7,278 nt of DNA from an uncultured Campylobacter sp. (GTDB taxonomy: Bacteria; Campylobacterota; Campylobacteria; Campylobacterales; Campylobacteraceae). Of this stretch, positions 1-7,028 are shown one piece after another. The notes beneath the pieces are model-generated. The model was not told the origin of the DNA and made no database searches. It was given only the letters and a program-made list of their open reading frames with translations. How positions within the stretch are numbered: the stretch's first letter is position 1; each line of letters opens with the position of its first letter. The translations under genes and the position numbers were made by a program. Where the stretch lies: the NCBI RefSeq assembly GCF_938017615.1, contig NZ_CALIJA010000181.1, positions 1 through 7,278 on the forward strand. Direction: 5' to 3'.

Positions 1-15
1 AAGTGAATTTTTAAA

Positions 16-29
16 ATTTAATGTATAAT
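16..29 (+). promoter_or_regulatory. Probable sigma-70 promoter (-10 box) for the MFS gene
   Basis: A perfect TATAAT lies at 24-29, 29 bases before the TTG start at 59. It is preceded by TG at 22-23 and an AT-rich, T-tract-containing stretch. Campylobacter housekeeping promoters typically have a strong -10 box and periodic T-rich DNA in place of a -35 box, and this matches. No upstream gene can be identified in bases 1-15. Confidence 0.55.
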
Positions 30-58
30 CTCAAATCAAAATTTCAAAAGGCGGCGCG

Positions 59-1291
59 TTGAAAAATCCCTTCCTATCGCTTAAATACTCAAATTTTAGA
101 ATTTATTGGATCGGGATGAACCTCTCGCTGATCGGTTCTTGGATGCAAAGCGTCGCGCTGCCGTGGCTAGTGCTAAGCATCACCGCAGACGCTTTTAAGG
201 TCAGCCTCGTAGCCGCGGCGAGGTTCTTGCCCGCGCTACTTTTCACGCCGTTTTCCGGTGTACTGCTCGATAAGTTTAATCGCAAAAAGATCCTTTTGCT
301 CGCTCAAATAGGCATGGCGGTGACTGCCTCAATTTTCGCGGTTATGAGCTTTTGCGAGCTATATTCTTTCGGCAAAATTTTATTTTGCGCTTTTGCAAGT
401 GGCATCTTTACCAGCATGGACGCCCCGAGCCGTCAGTCGATGGTAAAAGACCTCATCGACTCGCCCCGCGATCTAGCCAACGCCATAGCGTTAAATTCTA
501 TGTCCTTCAACGTCGCTCGTATTGCAGGACCCGCACTTGCGGGGATCGTGATGGCGCTGTGGGGCGTGGGTTTTTGCTTTTTATTCAATGCACTTAGCTT
601 TTTAGGCATCATCGTTTCGCTGTTTTTCATAAAAATTCCGCCATCCGCTACTACGTTATCTAGCAGAAGCGGAGGCGTTTTTGCCTCGATCGGTGCTGGA
701 ATTTCGTATGTATCGCACAAAAAAACTCTAAGCGAGCTAATGATAATAGTGCTTATCGTAGCGACGCTGGTGCCAAATTACAACGTAACGATCTCGGCGC
801 TTGTTAAGCTTAGCCTCGGCGCGGATGAGCGAAGCTTTGGATATTTGATGTCGGCTCTGGGCGTGGGAGCCTTTTGCGGCGCGCTTTTCGTAGCAGTCTT
901 TGATAAACTTGGCATCCGCAAAATCAGATCGTGCGCGATCGCTATGGGGGTAAGCTTAGCTCTTACTGGGGCTGCAAATTCCTTCGCATGGGCTGCGGCA
1001 GGGCTTGCCGTAACTGGATTTCTTTTCGTAATCACAAACTCAAGCATTAACTCCACCGTGCAAATGCACGTAAGCAACGAATTCCGCGGACGCGTGCTTA
1101 GCTTATACGCGCTCTTTTTAATAGGTAGTACGCCATTTGGAGCGCTCATATCGGGCTTTTTTACCGAGCTACTGGGCGCTCGCGTAGCCCTTGCGATCTG
1201 CGGCGCAATTAGCATTTTGCTACTGCTGGCGCTATTTTACGGCTTTAAAATACGGCGCAGGACGCATTTTATCTTTCGAGATAAAGCCTAA
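59..1291 (+). CDS. MFS transporter, EntS/MFS_3-like exporter
   Basis: A 410-residue inner-membrane protein of the major facilitator superfamily, probably a proton-driven exporter. About 12 hydrophobic segments are spread over the full length. An MFS motif A-type loop follows helix 2 (G67, D71, R75, K76, K77). The stretch around residues 119-165 (DAPSRQSMV, then NAIALNS, then ARIAGPALAG) and a late segment at 333-361 (VQMHVSNEFRGRVLSLY, then G356 and PFGA) are typical of the EntS/MFS_3 branch, which includes the enterobactin exporter. The substrate cannot be read from sequence. The start is TTG at 59: AAGG at 48-51 is correctly spaced, and the N-terminal NFRIYW segment expected in the family would be lost from the next Met (residue 20). 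It has its own likely promoter and is separated from psrA by 85 bases, so it may be a separate transcription unit. It could equally be a drug, siderophore or metabolite exporter. Confidence 0.9.
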   Translation: MKNPFLSLKYSNFRIYWIGMNLSLIGSWMQSVALPWLVLSITADAFKVSLVAAARFLPALLFTPFSGVLLDKFNRKKILLLAQIGMAVTASIFAVMSFCELYSFGKILFCAFASGIFTSMDAPSRQSMVKDLIDSPRDLANAIALNSMSFNVARIAGPALAGIVMALWGVGFCFLFNALSFLGIIVSLFFIKIPPSATTLSSRSGGVFASIGAGISYVSHKKTLSELMIIVLIVATLVPNYNVTISALVKLSLGADERSFGYLMSALGVGAFCGALFVAVFDKLGIRKIRSCAIAMGVSLALTGAANSFAWAAAGLAVTGFLFVITNSSINSTVQMHVSNEFRGRVLSLYALFLIGSTPFGALISGFFTELLGARVALAICGAISILLLLALFYGFKIRRRTHFIFRDKA

Positions 1292-1376
1292 GCCAAAAGC
1301 TGCATTATCAAAATTAACCTTATTTTTACGATGAAGCCTTAGAATTCCTACCAAAATTTAAAGGTAAGGAGTTTTT
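1292..1376 (+). promoter_or_regulatory. psrA leader: weak -10 candidate, strong RBS, possible RBS-masking hairpin
   Basis: This 85-base gap separates the MFS gene from psrA. TACGAT at 1327-1332, behind a T-rich run, matches TATAAT at 4 of 6 positions and is the best -10 candidate, though weak. A strong Shine-Dalgarno TAAGGAG lies at 1365-1371, five bases before the ATG at 1377. CCTACC (1347-1352) can pair with GGTA plus GG (1363-1366, 1368-1369) with one bulged A. CCTTA (1337-1341) can alternatively pair with TAAGG (1365-1369). Either fold would cover the ribosome site. No clear terminator for the MFS gene is visible here, so readthrough from upstream is possible. Confidence 0.4.
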
Positions 1377-3641
1377 ATGAATAGACGAAATTTCTTAAAA
1401 AGCACCGCCGCAATCGGCACGCTAGCGACGCTAAATCTAAATTTAAACGCTAGCGCGGTTACAGGCGGGACAGAAAAGAAAGTTGCCAGCGTCTGCGAGA
1501 TGTGCTCCTCGCGCTGTCCTATCGAGGTGACCGTCAAAGACGGTCGCGGCGCTTTAATCGAGGGCAACCACAGGTTTGCAAACAAAACCTCCGTCTGCGC
1601 TCGCGGAGGCGCGGGCATCAATCAGCTCTACGACGATCAAAGGCTCATTAAGCCGCTCATTCGCGTGGGCGAGCGCGGCGAGGGCAAATTTAAAGAGGCG
1701 AGCTGGGACGAGGCGCTTAAAATTTGCGCGCAGAAGCTAAGCGAGATTTCGCAAAAATACGGCCCGCAAAGCGTAGTTTTCACCTCTAAAACGGGCGAGC
1801 ACCACACACAGATGATGAATTTCGCCTGTGCCTACGGCAGCCCGAACATCTACTCGCACTGGTCCTGTTGTCCGATCACCTACAATATCGCCGTACCGCA
1901 CACCTTCGGCACCAACATGCAAAGAGACTACGGCGACGCAAAATATATCGTAAATTTCGGCCACAATCTCTTTGAGGGTATCGATATCTCAAAAACCAAA
2001 AAGCTCGCAAAAGCCGCAAGCAGAGAGGACGTAAAGCTTTTGGTTCTCGATCCGCGCTTTAGCGTCGTAGCTTCCAAAGCTGACGAGTGGCTGCCGATAA
2101 AACCGGGAACCGACGCGGCGTTTTTGATGGCGCTAATCCACGTCTGGTTGCGCGATAACAAATACGACAAAAAATTTATCGAACAATACGCCGTGGGGCT
2201 AGAGGAGCTAAAGCAGTCCGTTAAGGATACGACGCCGCTTTGGCAAGAGGGCATTACGGGGATCAAAGCGGACAAGATCGAGCGCATCGCAAATGAAATT
2301 TACGCTGCGGCTCCCGCAGTTGTAATCGATTGGGGTCATAAAACCACGACCGCCAAAGCCGAATATATCCGCACGCGCGCCATCGCGATCGCAAACGCGC
2401 TGATGGGAAACGTCGAGAAAAAGGGCGGAATTTACTTTTCTAAAGACTCTAAAACCTTCAACACGCTTTGCAAAGAGGATCTATTCCCTACCATCTCAAA
2501 CCCGGATAAAAATTTTAAAATTCCAAAGACCGCGCGTATCGACGGCTGCGGCGAAGAAGGTAGCGAAAATTTCTTCGTGCCGCGCAAACACGGTGTTTTG
2601 ATGCAGATCGCGCCTACGATTTTAAGCGAAAAACCGTATCCTGTAAAAGGCTGGGTCAGCACGCGCTTTAACCACCTCATCAACGTTGCGGGCGTGGATA
2701 AGAGCGTAGAGGCGATCAAAAAGCTAGACTTCGTGCTCGCAATCGACGTGTATATGAGCGACTTCGCGTGCCTAGCCGACGTGATCTTGCCCGAATCCAC
2801 ATATTTGGAGCGCGACGAGTCGATTCAAAACAAAGGCGGCACCGCGCCGGGATTTGTGATGCGAAACAAAGCCGTCGAGCCGGTGGGCGATACGAAGTGC
2901 GGCTATGAAATTTTTAGAGAGCTTGCGAGGGTGATGAAGATCGATAAGGACTACACCTGGAATAACATCGATGAATACCGCATGCAGCAAGCCAAAGGCA
3001 ACGCCGAGCTAATCGCAAATTTAATCAAAAACGGCTACGTAAGCTACAAGGTGCCGAAGCTATACTACCGAGAGCCGAAGCTCGTGGCTAAATTTATCGA
3101 TAAATATCCTGCCGCGGCGGAGTTCGTGGACGAAAACGGCGAGATGAGCTCTCAGATGAAATTTAAAACTCCGAGCGGCAAGATCGAGCTTTTCGCGCCG
3201 AAAGTGGAGGAGCTTTTCGTGGGATACGGCTGCTTAAACACCGAGGGTATGGACGTATTCGGCGGACACAAATACTGCCTCATGACCGGCAAGACCGCGC
3301 TTCACACCAACGGACACACTCAAAATGTCAAAATTTTAAACGATATGATGAGCGAATCGCCGGTTTGGATCAGCCCAGCTTCTGCAAAAGCGGAGGGGCT
3401 AAAGACGGGCGATGTCGTGAAGCTCAAAAATAAATTCGGCGAGCAAAAGGCTAAAATTTTCGTCACGCAAGGCATCAGGGACGATTGCCTATTTTTATAC
3501 CACGGCTTTGGGCACGTAAGCCCGGGGCTAAAGCGCACGAACGGCATAGGCACGAACCAAAGCGTCCTTCTCGATCCCGCAAAAGGTCCCGTGGTAAGCA
3601 CGATGGTAACCAACGTCGGCGTCGATATAGTTAAAATTTGA
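1377..3641 (+). CDS. psrA: Polysulfide/thiosulfate reductase catalytic subunit (PsrA/PhsA-type molybdopterin oxidoreductase)
   Basis: A 754-residue molybdopterin-guanine-dinucleotide enzyme of the DMSO-reductase superfamily, predicted to reduce polysulfide, thiosulfate or a related sulfur compound in the periplasm. It has a twin-arginine signal (NRRNFLKS, residues 2-9), a hydrophobic stretch, and an AXA-type cleavage site near residues 25-27, so it should be exported folded with its cofactor. A [4Fe-4S] motif follows: C40, C43, C47 and C74. H161 and C164-C165-P166 sit where this family places the cysteine that ligates molybdenum; C165 is the likelier ligand (H-x3-C). The C-terminal molybdopterin-dinucleotide-binding domain spans about 635-754, including HGFGH at 709-713. 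The length is close to known PsrA/PhsA proteins and shorter than usual arsenate (ArrA) or tetrathionate (TtrA) reductases. The NrfD-type third subunit favours Psr over Salmonella-type Phs, whose PhsC is a cytochrome b. The substrate is inferred, not proven. It is the first gene of an ABC operon, 11 bases ahead of psrB. Confidence 0.88.
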   Translation: MNRRNFLKSTAAIGTLATLNLNLNASAVTGGTEKKVASVCEMCSSRCPIEVTVKDGRGALIEGNHRFANKTSVCARGGAGINQLYDDQRLIKPLIRVGERGEGKFKEASWDEALKICAQKLSEISQKYGPQSVVFTSKTGEHHTQMMNFACAYGSPNIYSHWSCCPITYNIAVPHTFGTNMQRDYGDAKYIVNFGHNLFEGIDISKTKKLAKAASREDVKLLVLDPRFSVVASKADEWLPIKPGTDAAFLMALIHVWLRDNKYDKKFIEQYAVGLEELKQSVKDTTPLWQEGITGIKADKIERIANEIYAAAPAVVIDWGHKTTTAKAEYIRTRAIAIANALMGNVEKKGGIYFSKDSKTFNTLCKEDLFPTISNPDKNFKIPKTARIDGCGEEGSENFFVPRKHGVLMQIAPTILSEKPYPVKGWVSTRFNHLINVAGVDKSVEAIKKLDFVLAIDVYMSDFACLADVILPESTYLERDESIQNKGGTAPGFVMRNKAVEPVGDTKCGYEIFRELARVMKIDKDYTWNNIDEYRMQQAKGNAELIANLIKNGYVSYKVPKLYYREPKLVAKFIDKYPAAAEFVDENGEMSSQMKFKTPSGKIELFAPKVEELFVGYGCLNTEGMDVFGGHKYCLMTGKTALHTNGHTQNVKILNDMMSESPVWISPASAKAEGLKTGDVVKLKNKFGEQKAKIFVTQGIRDDCLFLYHGFGHVSPGLKRTNGIGTNQSVLLDPAKGPVVSTMVTNVGVDIVKI

Positions 3642-3652
3642 AAGGGGCGGTT

Positions 3653-4219
3653 ATGAAAAAACTCATAATGATTCACGACGAAAATTTATGTATAGGTTGC
3701 CAAGCCTGTTCGGTCGCGTGCAGGAACGAAAACGGCGTGCCGAGCGGCGTTTATAGGCTGCAAGTGCACGGCAAAACAAGCGGCGTTTTTCCAAGCTTAA
3801 AACTTGATTATTCGCGCGCTAGCTGCGTTATGTGCGAGGATAGCCCCTGCGTGGACGTCTGCCCTACGGGAGCGAGCTTTAAAACCAAAGACGGCGTAAC
3901 TCTCATAGACGAGAGACTTTGCGTCAGCTGCAAATACTGCATCCTGGCCTGTCCTTACGACGCGAGGTTTGTAGATCCTATCACGCACGCTATCGGTAAA
4001 TGCACCTTTTGCTACACTAACCGCACTAGCAAAGGCTTACAGCCTGCCTGCGTAAGCGTGTGCCCAACGGATGCTTTAACTTTCGGCGACGTAAATGACG
4101 TAAATTCCGAGGTAAGCAAGCTGTTAGCCAAAACAAGCGTAGAATATCCTAAAGCGTATCTAAACACCAAACCGCGCCTAGCGAATATCAAAAACAAAAA
4201 AGGAGGACGCTATGAATAA
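3653..4219 (+). CDS. psrB: Electron-transfer subunit with four [4Fe-4S] clusters (PsrB/PhsB-type)
   Basis: A 188-residue DMSO-reductase-type iron-sulfur subunit that carries electrons between the membrane subunit and PsrA. Sixteen cysteines form four ferredoxin-like groups: C13, C16, C19, C23; C58, C61, C66, C70; C90, C93, C96, C100; and C117, C120, C133, C137. This is the full complement for four [4Fe-4S] clusters with no ligand replaced. It has no signal peptide, and family members are exported together with the Tat-signal-bearing A subunit. The start is ATG at 3653, with AAAGGGG at 3641-3647 five bases upstream. A longer reading from TTG at 3638 would overlap the psrA stop and lack a suitable ribosome site. 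The gene begins 11 bases after psrA and overlaps psrC by 8 bases, so co-transcription is very likely. The specific substrate pathway follows from the neighbours, since B subunits are similar across the superfamily. Confidence 0.9.
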   Translation: MKKLIMIHDENLCIGCQACSVACRNENGVPSGVYRLQVHGKTSGVFPSLKLDYSRASCVMCEDSPCVDVCPTGASFKTKDGVTLIDERLCVSCKYCILACPYDARFVDPITHAIGKCTFCYTNRTSKGLQPACVSVCPTDALTFGDVNDVNSEVSKLLAKTSVEYPKAYLNTKPRLANIKNKKGGRYE

Positions 4220-5183
4220 TATGTGGGGCGATATGAGCCAATACTCTGAAATTTACTGGCCTTGGCCGATTGCGATTTATCTATTTTTGGCGGGTCTTAG
4301 CGCGGGGGCGACGATGGTGGCGCTTTTGGTCAAATGGAATCGCCACGAAAGCGAGCAAAATTCCATCTGGGATGCGATGATTAGAGCAGGTGCGATCACG
4401 GCGCCGCTTACGATCTGCGCGGGGCTTTTGCTCTTGATCTTCGATCTGGGCAAGCCGCTTAGCTTTTATCTTTTGCTGATCAAATTTAACTTCGGCTCCG
4501 TAATGAGCATAGGCGTGGCGGCGCTTTTAATCTACGTGCCGCTTAGCTTTGTATTTGCGCTGTGCGTGTTCGGCGAAGAAATTTGTAAATTTAAACTATT
4601 TGCATTCCTGCGCCCTATCGTAAATTTGTTAGGCTCATTCGCCAAGGCTTCCAAAATTTTTGAGCGAGTTTTATTCGTGCTTGCTCTTTGCGTAGGCGCA
4701 TATACGGGCTTTTTACTAAGTGCGGTGATGAAAATTCCGCTTTGGAATACTCCGGTGCTACCGATTTTATTTTTACTATCGGGCTTTTCCAGCGGCATTG
4801 CGGCGAGTATTTTAGTGGGACTTCTATTTTTTAAAGGCTCGTTAAACAAAGATAGCATAAAATACCTTTTGGTGCTTGATCTGCGCGCGATACTTTTTGA
4901 GATCCCGCTTTTGTTCATTCTGTTTGTCGGGATGTATTTCGAGGGCGGCACGAGCGCGCTTGCGGCAGAGCAGGCTTTGACGCACGAGATATACGGCAAA
5001 ATTTTCTGGATCGGCGTTTTGGGCACGGGCCTCATCGCTCCGATCATCATCGCCTTTACGGCGCTGAAAAATCACGCCTACAAACCGGCGTTTATAGTTT
5101 TAAATTCCTTCGTCGTGCTTTGCGGCGTGGTCCTGCTTCGCTACTACATCGTATATGCGGGGCAAATTTGCACGGGAGCGTAG
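4212..5183 (+). CDS. psrC: NrfD/PsrC-type quinone-reactive membrane subunit
   Basis: A 323-residue integral membrane protein that anchors the reductase and exchanges electrons with the quinone pool. Eight hydrophobic helices are visible at about residues 17-40, 57-79, 93-120, 152-173, 181-207, 222-243, 263-285 and 292-316, the count known for PsrC. FLAGLSAGATM (25-35) in helix 1 and GAYTGFLLSA (162-171) are recognisable family segments. No haem-ligand pattern is evident, as expected for NrfD-type rather than cytochrome b-type anchors. ATG at 4212 follows a near-perfect AAGGAGGA (4199-4207). Its first bases overlap the psrB stop as ATGAATAA (4212-4219), a translational-coupling arrangement. 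The ATG codons at 4221 and 4233 are too far from the ribosome site to be preferred. The TAG stop lies in the loop of a GC-rich hairpin. Confidence 0.9.
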   Translation: MNNMWGDMSQYSEIYWPWPIAIYLFLAGLSAGATMVALLVKWNRHESEQNSIWDAMIRAGAITAPLTICAGLLLLIFDLGKPLSFYLLLIKFNFGSVMSIGVAALLIYVPLSFVFALCVFGEEICKFKLFAFLRPIVNLLGSFAKASKIFERVLFVLALCVGAYTGFLLSAVMKIPLWNTPVLPILFLLSGFSSGIAASILVGLLFFKGSLNKDSIKYLLVLDLRAILFEIPLLFILFVGMYFEGGTSALAAEQALTHEIYGKIFWIGVLGTGLIAPIIIAFTALKNHAYKPAFIVLNSFVVLCGVVLLRYYIVYAGQICTGA

Positions 5184-5194
5184 TCTCGCTCCCG
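5173..5194 (+). terminator. GC-rich hairpin over the psrC stop codon (attenuator or weak terminator)
   Basis: CGGGAGCG (5173-5180) and CGCTCCCG (5187-5194) form a perfect 8-bp stem with a 6-base loop, TAGTCT, which contains the psrC stop codon. Only a short ATTTAG follows, not a long T-run, so it is at best a leaky intrinsic terminator. It could reduce expression of the downstream regulator genes relative to psrABC, or protect the 3' end of the psrABC mRNA. It ends five bases before the AGGGA ribosome site (5199-5203) of the response-regulator gene. Confidence 0.5.
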
Positions 5195-5209
5195 ATTTAG
5201 GGAACGGGT

Positions 5210-5863
5210 TTGAAAATTTTACTTTTAGAAGACGACTTTGAATACAGAAGCAGCGTGAGCGAGTATCTGCAGGAGCTCGGCTACGAGGTGGACGAATGCG
5301 AAAGCGGCGACGCAGCCTGCGATAAGATCGCCACGAATGCATACCACTTGCTGATTTTAGACATCAAAGTGCCGGAGGTTTCGGGCGAAGAGGTGCTTAG
5401 ATACGCGCGAAACCTCGGACTTAGCACTCCCGTGATGATGATGACCTCGCTCGGCGACATCGACGATTTAAGCCAATGCTACGAGCTTGGTTGCAACGAA
5501 TATCTAAAAAAGCCCTTCCACCTAGCCGAGCTTAAATTTAGAGTAAGCGAGCTGATGCGAAAGTATTTCGGCGACGAAAAGGGCGCCGTCAAGATCGCGG
5601 ATAAATTTCACTACTTCGCAAATTTAAAAATTTTAAAACGCGCGGACGAAGAGATATCGCTAAGCACCAAAGAGATCAAGATTATAGAATTTCTGCTCGC
5701 CAATATCAAAAGGTTCGTAAGCGTCGATGAACTCATCGCCGACGTGTGGGACGGCGAGGCGGGCAGCGTCGATGTGCGCGTGCATATCAGCAACCTCCGC
5801 TCCAAAACGAGCAACGACTTCATCCTCTCCAGCCGCGGACTCGGATATAAGATCAATGCTTAA
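5210..5863 (+). CDS. OmpR/PhoB-family response regulator
   Basis: A 217-residue cytoplasmic transcription regulator. The receiver domain (about 1-118) has the acidic pair D8/D9, phospho-acceptor D51, switch T79 and conserved K101 in LKKPF. A winged-helix DNA-binding domain (about 125-217) follows, with STKEIKIIEFLL (152-163), VSVDELIADVW (170-180), VDVRVHISNLRSK (187-199) and the terminal RGLGYKI wing. All key residues are present, so it should be active. The start is TTG at 5210, with AGGGA at 5199-5203 six bases upstream; the MKILLLEDD opening fits the family and no in-frame ATG competes. It starts 26 bases after psrC and overlaps the kinase gene by 8 bases. Its position suggests that it regulates psrABC or a related respiratory set; that is inference, as no binding-site repeat could be assigned with confidence. 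Confidence 0.93.
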   Translation: MKILLLEDDFEYRSSVSEYLQELGYEVDECESGDAACDKIATNAYHLLILDIKVPEVSGEEVLRYARNLGLSTPVMMMTSLGDIDDLSQCYELGCNEYLKKPFHLAELKFRVSELMRKYFGDEKGAVKIADKFHYFANLKILKRADEEISLSTKEIKIIEFLLANIKRFVSVDELIADVWDGEAGSVDVRVHISNLRSKTSNDFILSSRGLGYKINA

Positions 5864-6974
5864 AGGGTTTAAATTTACGCTTTTTAGCGCGATTTTCATC
5901 ATCGGCGCCTTTATAAGCGAGAGTCTTTATATCATCTATTTAAATTCCAAAATCGAGGAGAGCGCCGACGTCGCCGAGCTGATACAAAAAAGCGGCGAAG
6001 CCCTAGCCGGTGCGGATCTGAATCTAAAAGACGAGCTAATCTACGACTACGCGATCCTAAATGCAAACGGCGAAATTTTAAGATCAAACCTAAGCGTCCA
6101 GCCGCCCGATTTTGCGTTTATCACGCTGAAATTCGGCGGGCGGGTGTTTTTTAAGCGCCACTTTCTGCATGAGGGCAAGCTGCATTTCTTCGTCATCTCA
6201 AAAAAGATAAGCTACGCCAAGATAGAATTTATCGCGATCTCTACGATCTTTATCACGATCTTCGTAGCGCTCATCATCGCGCTATTTAACTACAAAATCA
6301 TAAAAAATTTCTACGCGCAGCAAAGCAACCTCATCAAGGCATTTTTCAACGACGCGATGCACGAGCTAAAGACCCCTCTGGGCGTCGCGCTCATCAACAC
6401 CGAGATGCTTGGGCTGCGCGACAAACACACGGCGCGAATAAAATCCGCGCTTAAGCAGATGGTAATTACTTACGAGGACGTGGAGTACTTCATCAAAAGC
6501 GGCAAGATGAGCTTCAAAAGCCGCCGCATCGATATGAGCGAGTTTTTGGGCGCTAGGATAAATTTCATCTATCTGGTCGCAAAAAGCAAAAACATAAGCC
6601 TGCAATCGCGAATAGCGCCAGATGTGAGCGTTTTTATGGACGAAACCTCGCTAATGCGCCTCATCGACAACACCCTAAGCAACGCCATAAAATACTCGCG
6701 CCCCGGCGGCAAGATCATCATCGGGCTAGAAAAAGGGGTGAGCATAGCGGTCTTTAGCGTGCAGGACTTCGGCATCGGCATAAAGGATACGAGCGCGATC
6801 TGGGAGAGATACTCGCGCGAAAACGCGGCTCTTGGCGGATTCGGCCTCGGGCTAAACATAATCGATAAAATTTGCAAGCGCTACGGAATCGCAAAAAGCG
6901 TCAGCTCGAAGCTTGGCGAGGGCAGCACCTTTTGCTACAAAATCCCGCTGTTTAAGCAGAAGCTTTTGGATTAA
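5856..6974 (+). CDS. Membrane sensor histidine kinase, partner of the preceding regulator
   Basis: A 372-residue sensor kinase. Helix 1 (about 6-29) and helix 2 (about 124-146) enclose a periplasmic region of about 95 residues (30-122) with no cysteine. Its YDYAILNANGEILRSN segment (63-78) resembles a PAS/Cache-like fold, an inference from pattern only. The cytoplasmic part holds the HisKA H-box with H169 (MHELKTPL), the N-box with N276, the G1 box DFGIGI (304-309), an F-box-like WERYSR (316-321) and the G2 box GFGLGL (328-333), so phosphotransfer should be intact. No HAMP or cytoplasmic PAS domain is evident. The start is ATG at 5856, overlapping the regulator stop as ATGCTTAA (5856-5863). 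An upstream extension to 5727 is only the alternate frame of the regulator's DNA-binding domain and lacks membrane character. The ribosome site is weak, so coupled translation is likely. The signal is unknown. Confidence 0.92.
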   Translation: MLKGFKFTLFSAIFIIGAFISESLYIIYLNSKIEESADVAELIQKSGEALAGADLNLKDELIYDYAILNANGEILRSNLSVQPPDFAFITLKFGGRVFFKRHFLHEGKLHFFVISKKISYAKIEFIAISTIFITIFVALIIALFNYKIIKNFYAQQSNLIKAFFNDAMHELKTPLGVALINTEMLGLRDKHTARIKSALKQMVITYEDVEYFIKSGKMSFKSRRIDMSEFLGARINFIYLVAKSKNISLQSRIAPDVSVFMDETSLMRLIDNTLSNAIKYSRPGGKIIIGLEKGVSIAVFSVQDFGIGIKDTSAIWERYSRENAALGGFGLGLNIIDKICKRYGIAKSVSSKLGEGSTFCYKIPLFKQKLLD

Positions 6975-6979
6975 AACGG

Positions 6980-7028
6980 CGCGTAATTTTAGGCGCAAAT
7001 TTTAAAATTTAGAAATAAAATTTACGCG
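6980..7028. terminator. Large AT-rich stem-loop between convergent genes, possible bidirectional terminator
   Basis: CGCGTAATTTTA (6980-6991) pairs with TAAAATTTACGCG (7016-7028) with one bulged T, giving about 12 pairs. Within its 24-base loop is a perfect 14-base palindrome, AAATTTTAAAATTT (6997-7010). On the + strand, GGGGCTTTTT follows at 7032-7041. On the - strand a short T-run (GTTTT) lies just past the stem. This fits termination between the kinase gene and the convergent edge gene, but neither T-run is ideal. Confidence 0.4.

Noticed and set aside
778..1215. 145-codon open frame on the - strand opposite the MFS gene
   Set aside because: It is a shadow of the transporter codons, with low-complexity Ala/Pro/Ser/Thr content and no recognisable domain or ribosome site.
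3638..3652. TTG start for psrB five codons earlier
   Set aside because: It would overlap the psrA stop with no ribosome site at the right distance, whereas the ATG at 3653 has AAAGGGG five bases upstream.
4532..5050. 172-codon open frame on the - strand opposite psrC
   Set aside because: It is fully antisense to a clear NrfD-family gene. Its Ser/Lys/Asn-rich product is what the complement of hydrophobic codons gives, and no ribosome site or family feature is seen.
5477..5496. Cys90 and Cys95 in the receiver domain as a redox or sulfide switch
   Set aside because: A Cys in the GCxxYLKKPF position is common among Campylobacterota response regulators, and the phospho-relay residues are all intact, so special redox sensing is not supported.
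5727..5855. N-terminal extension of the kinase by 43 residues
   Set aside because: This stretch is the out-of-frame reading of the regulator's DNA-binding domain. The ATG at 5856 gives a normal kinase N-terminus that leads straight into the first membrane helix.
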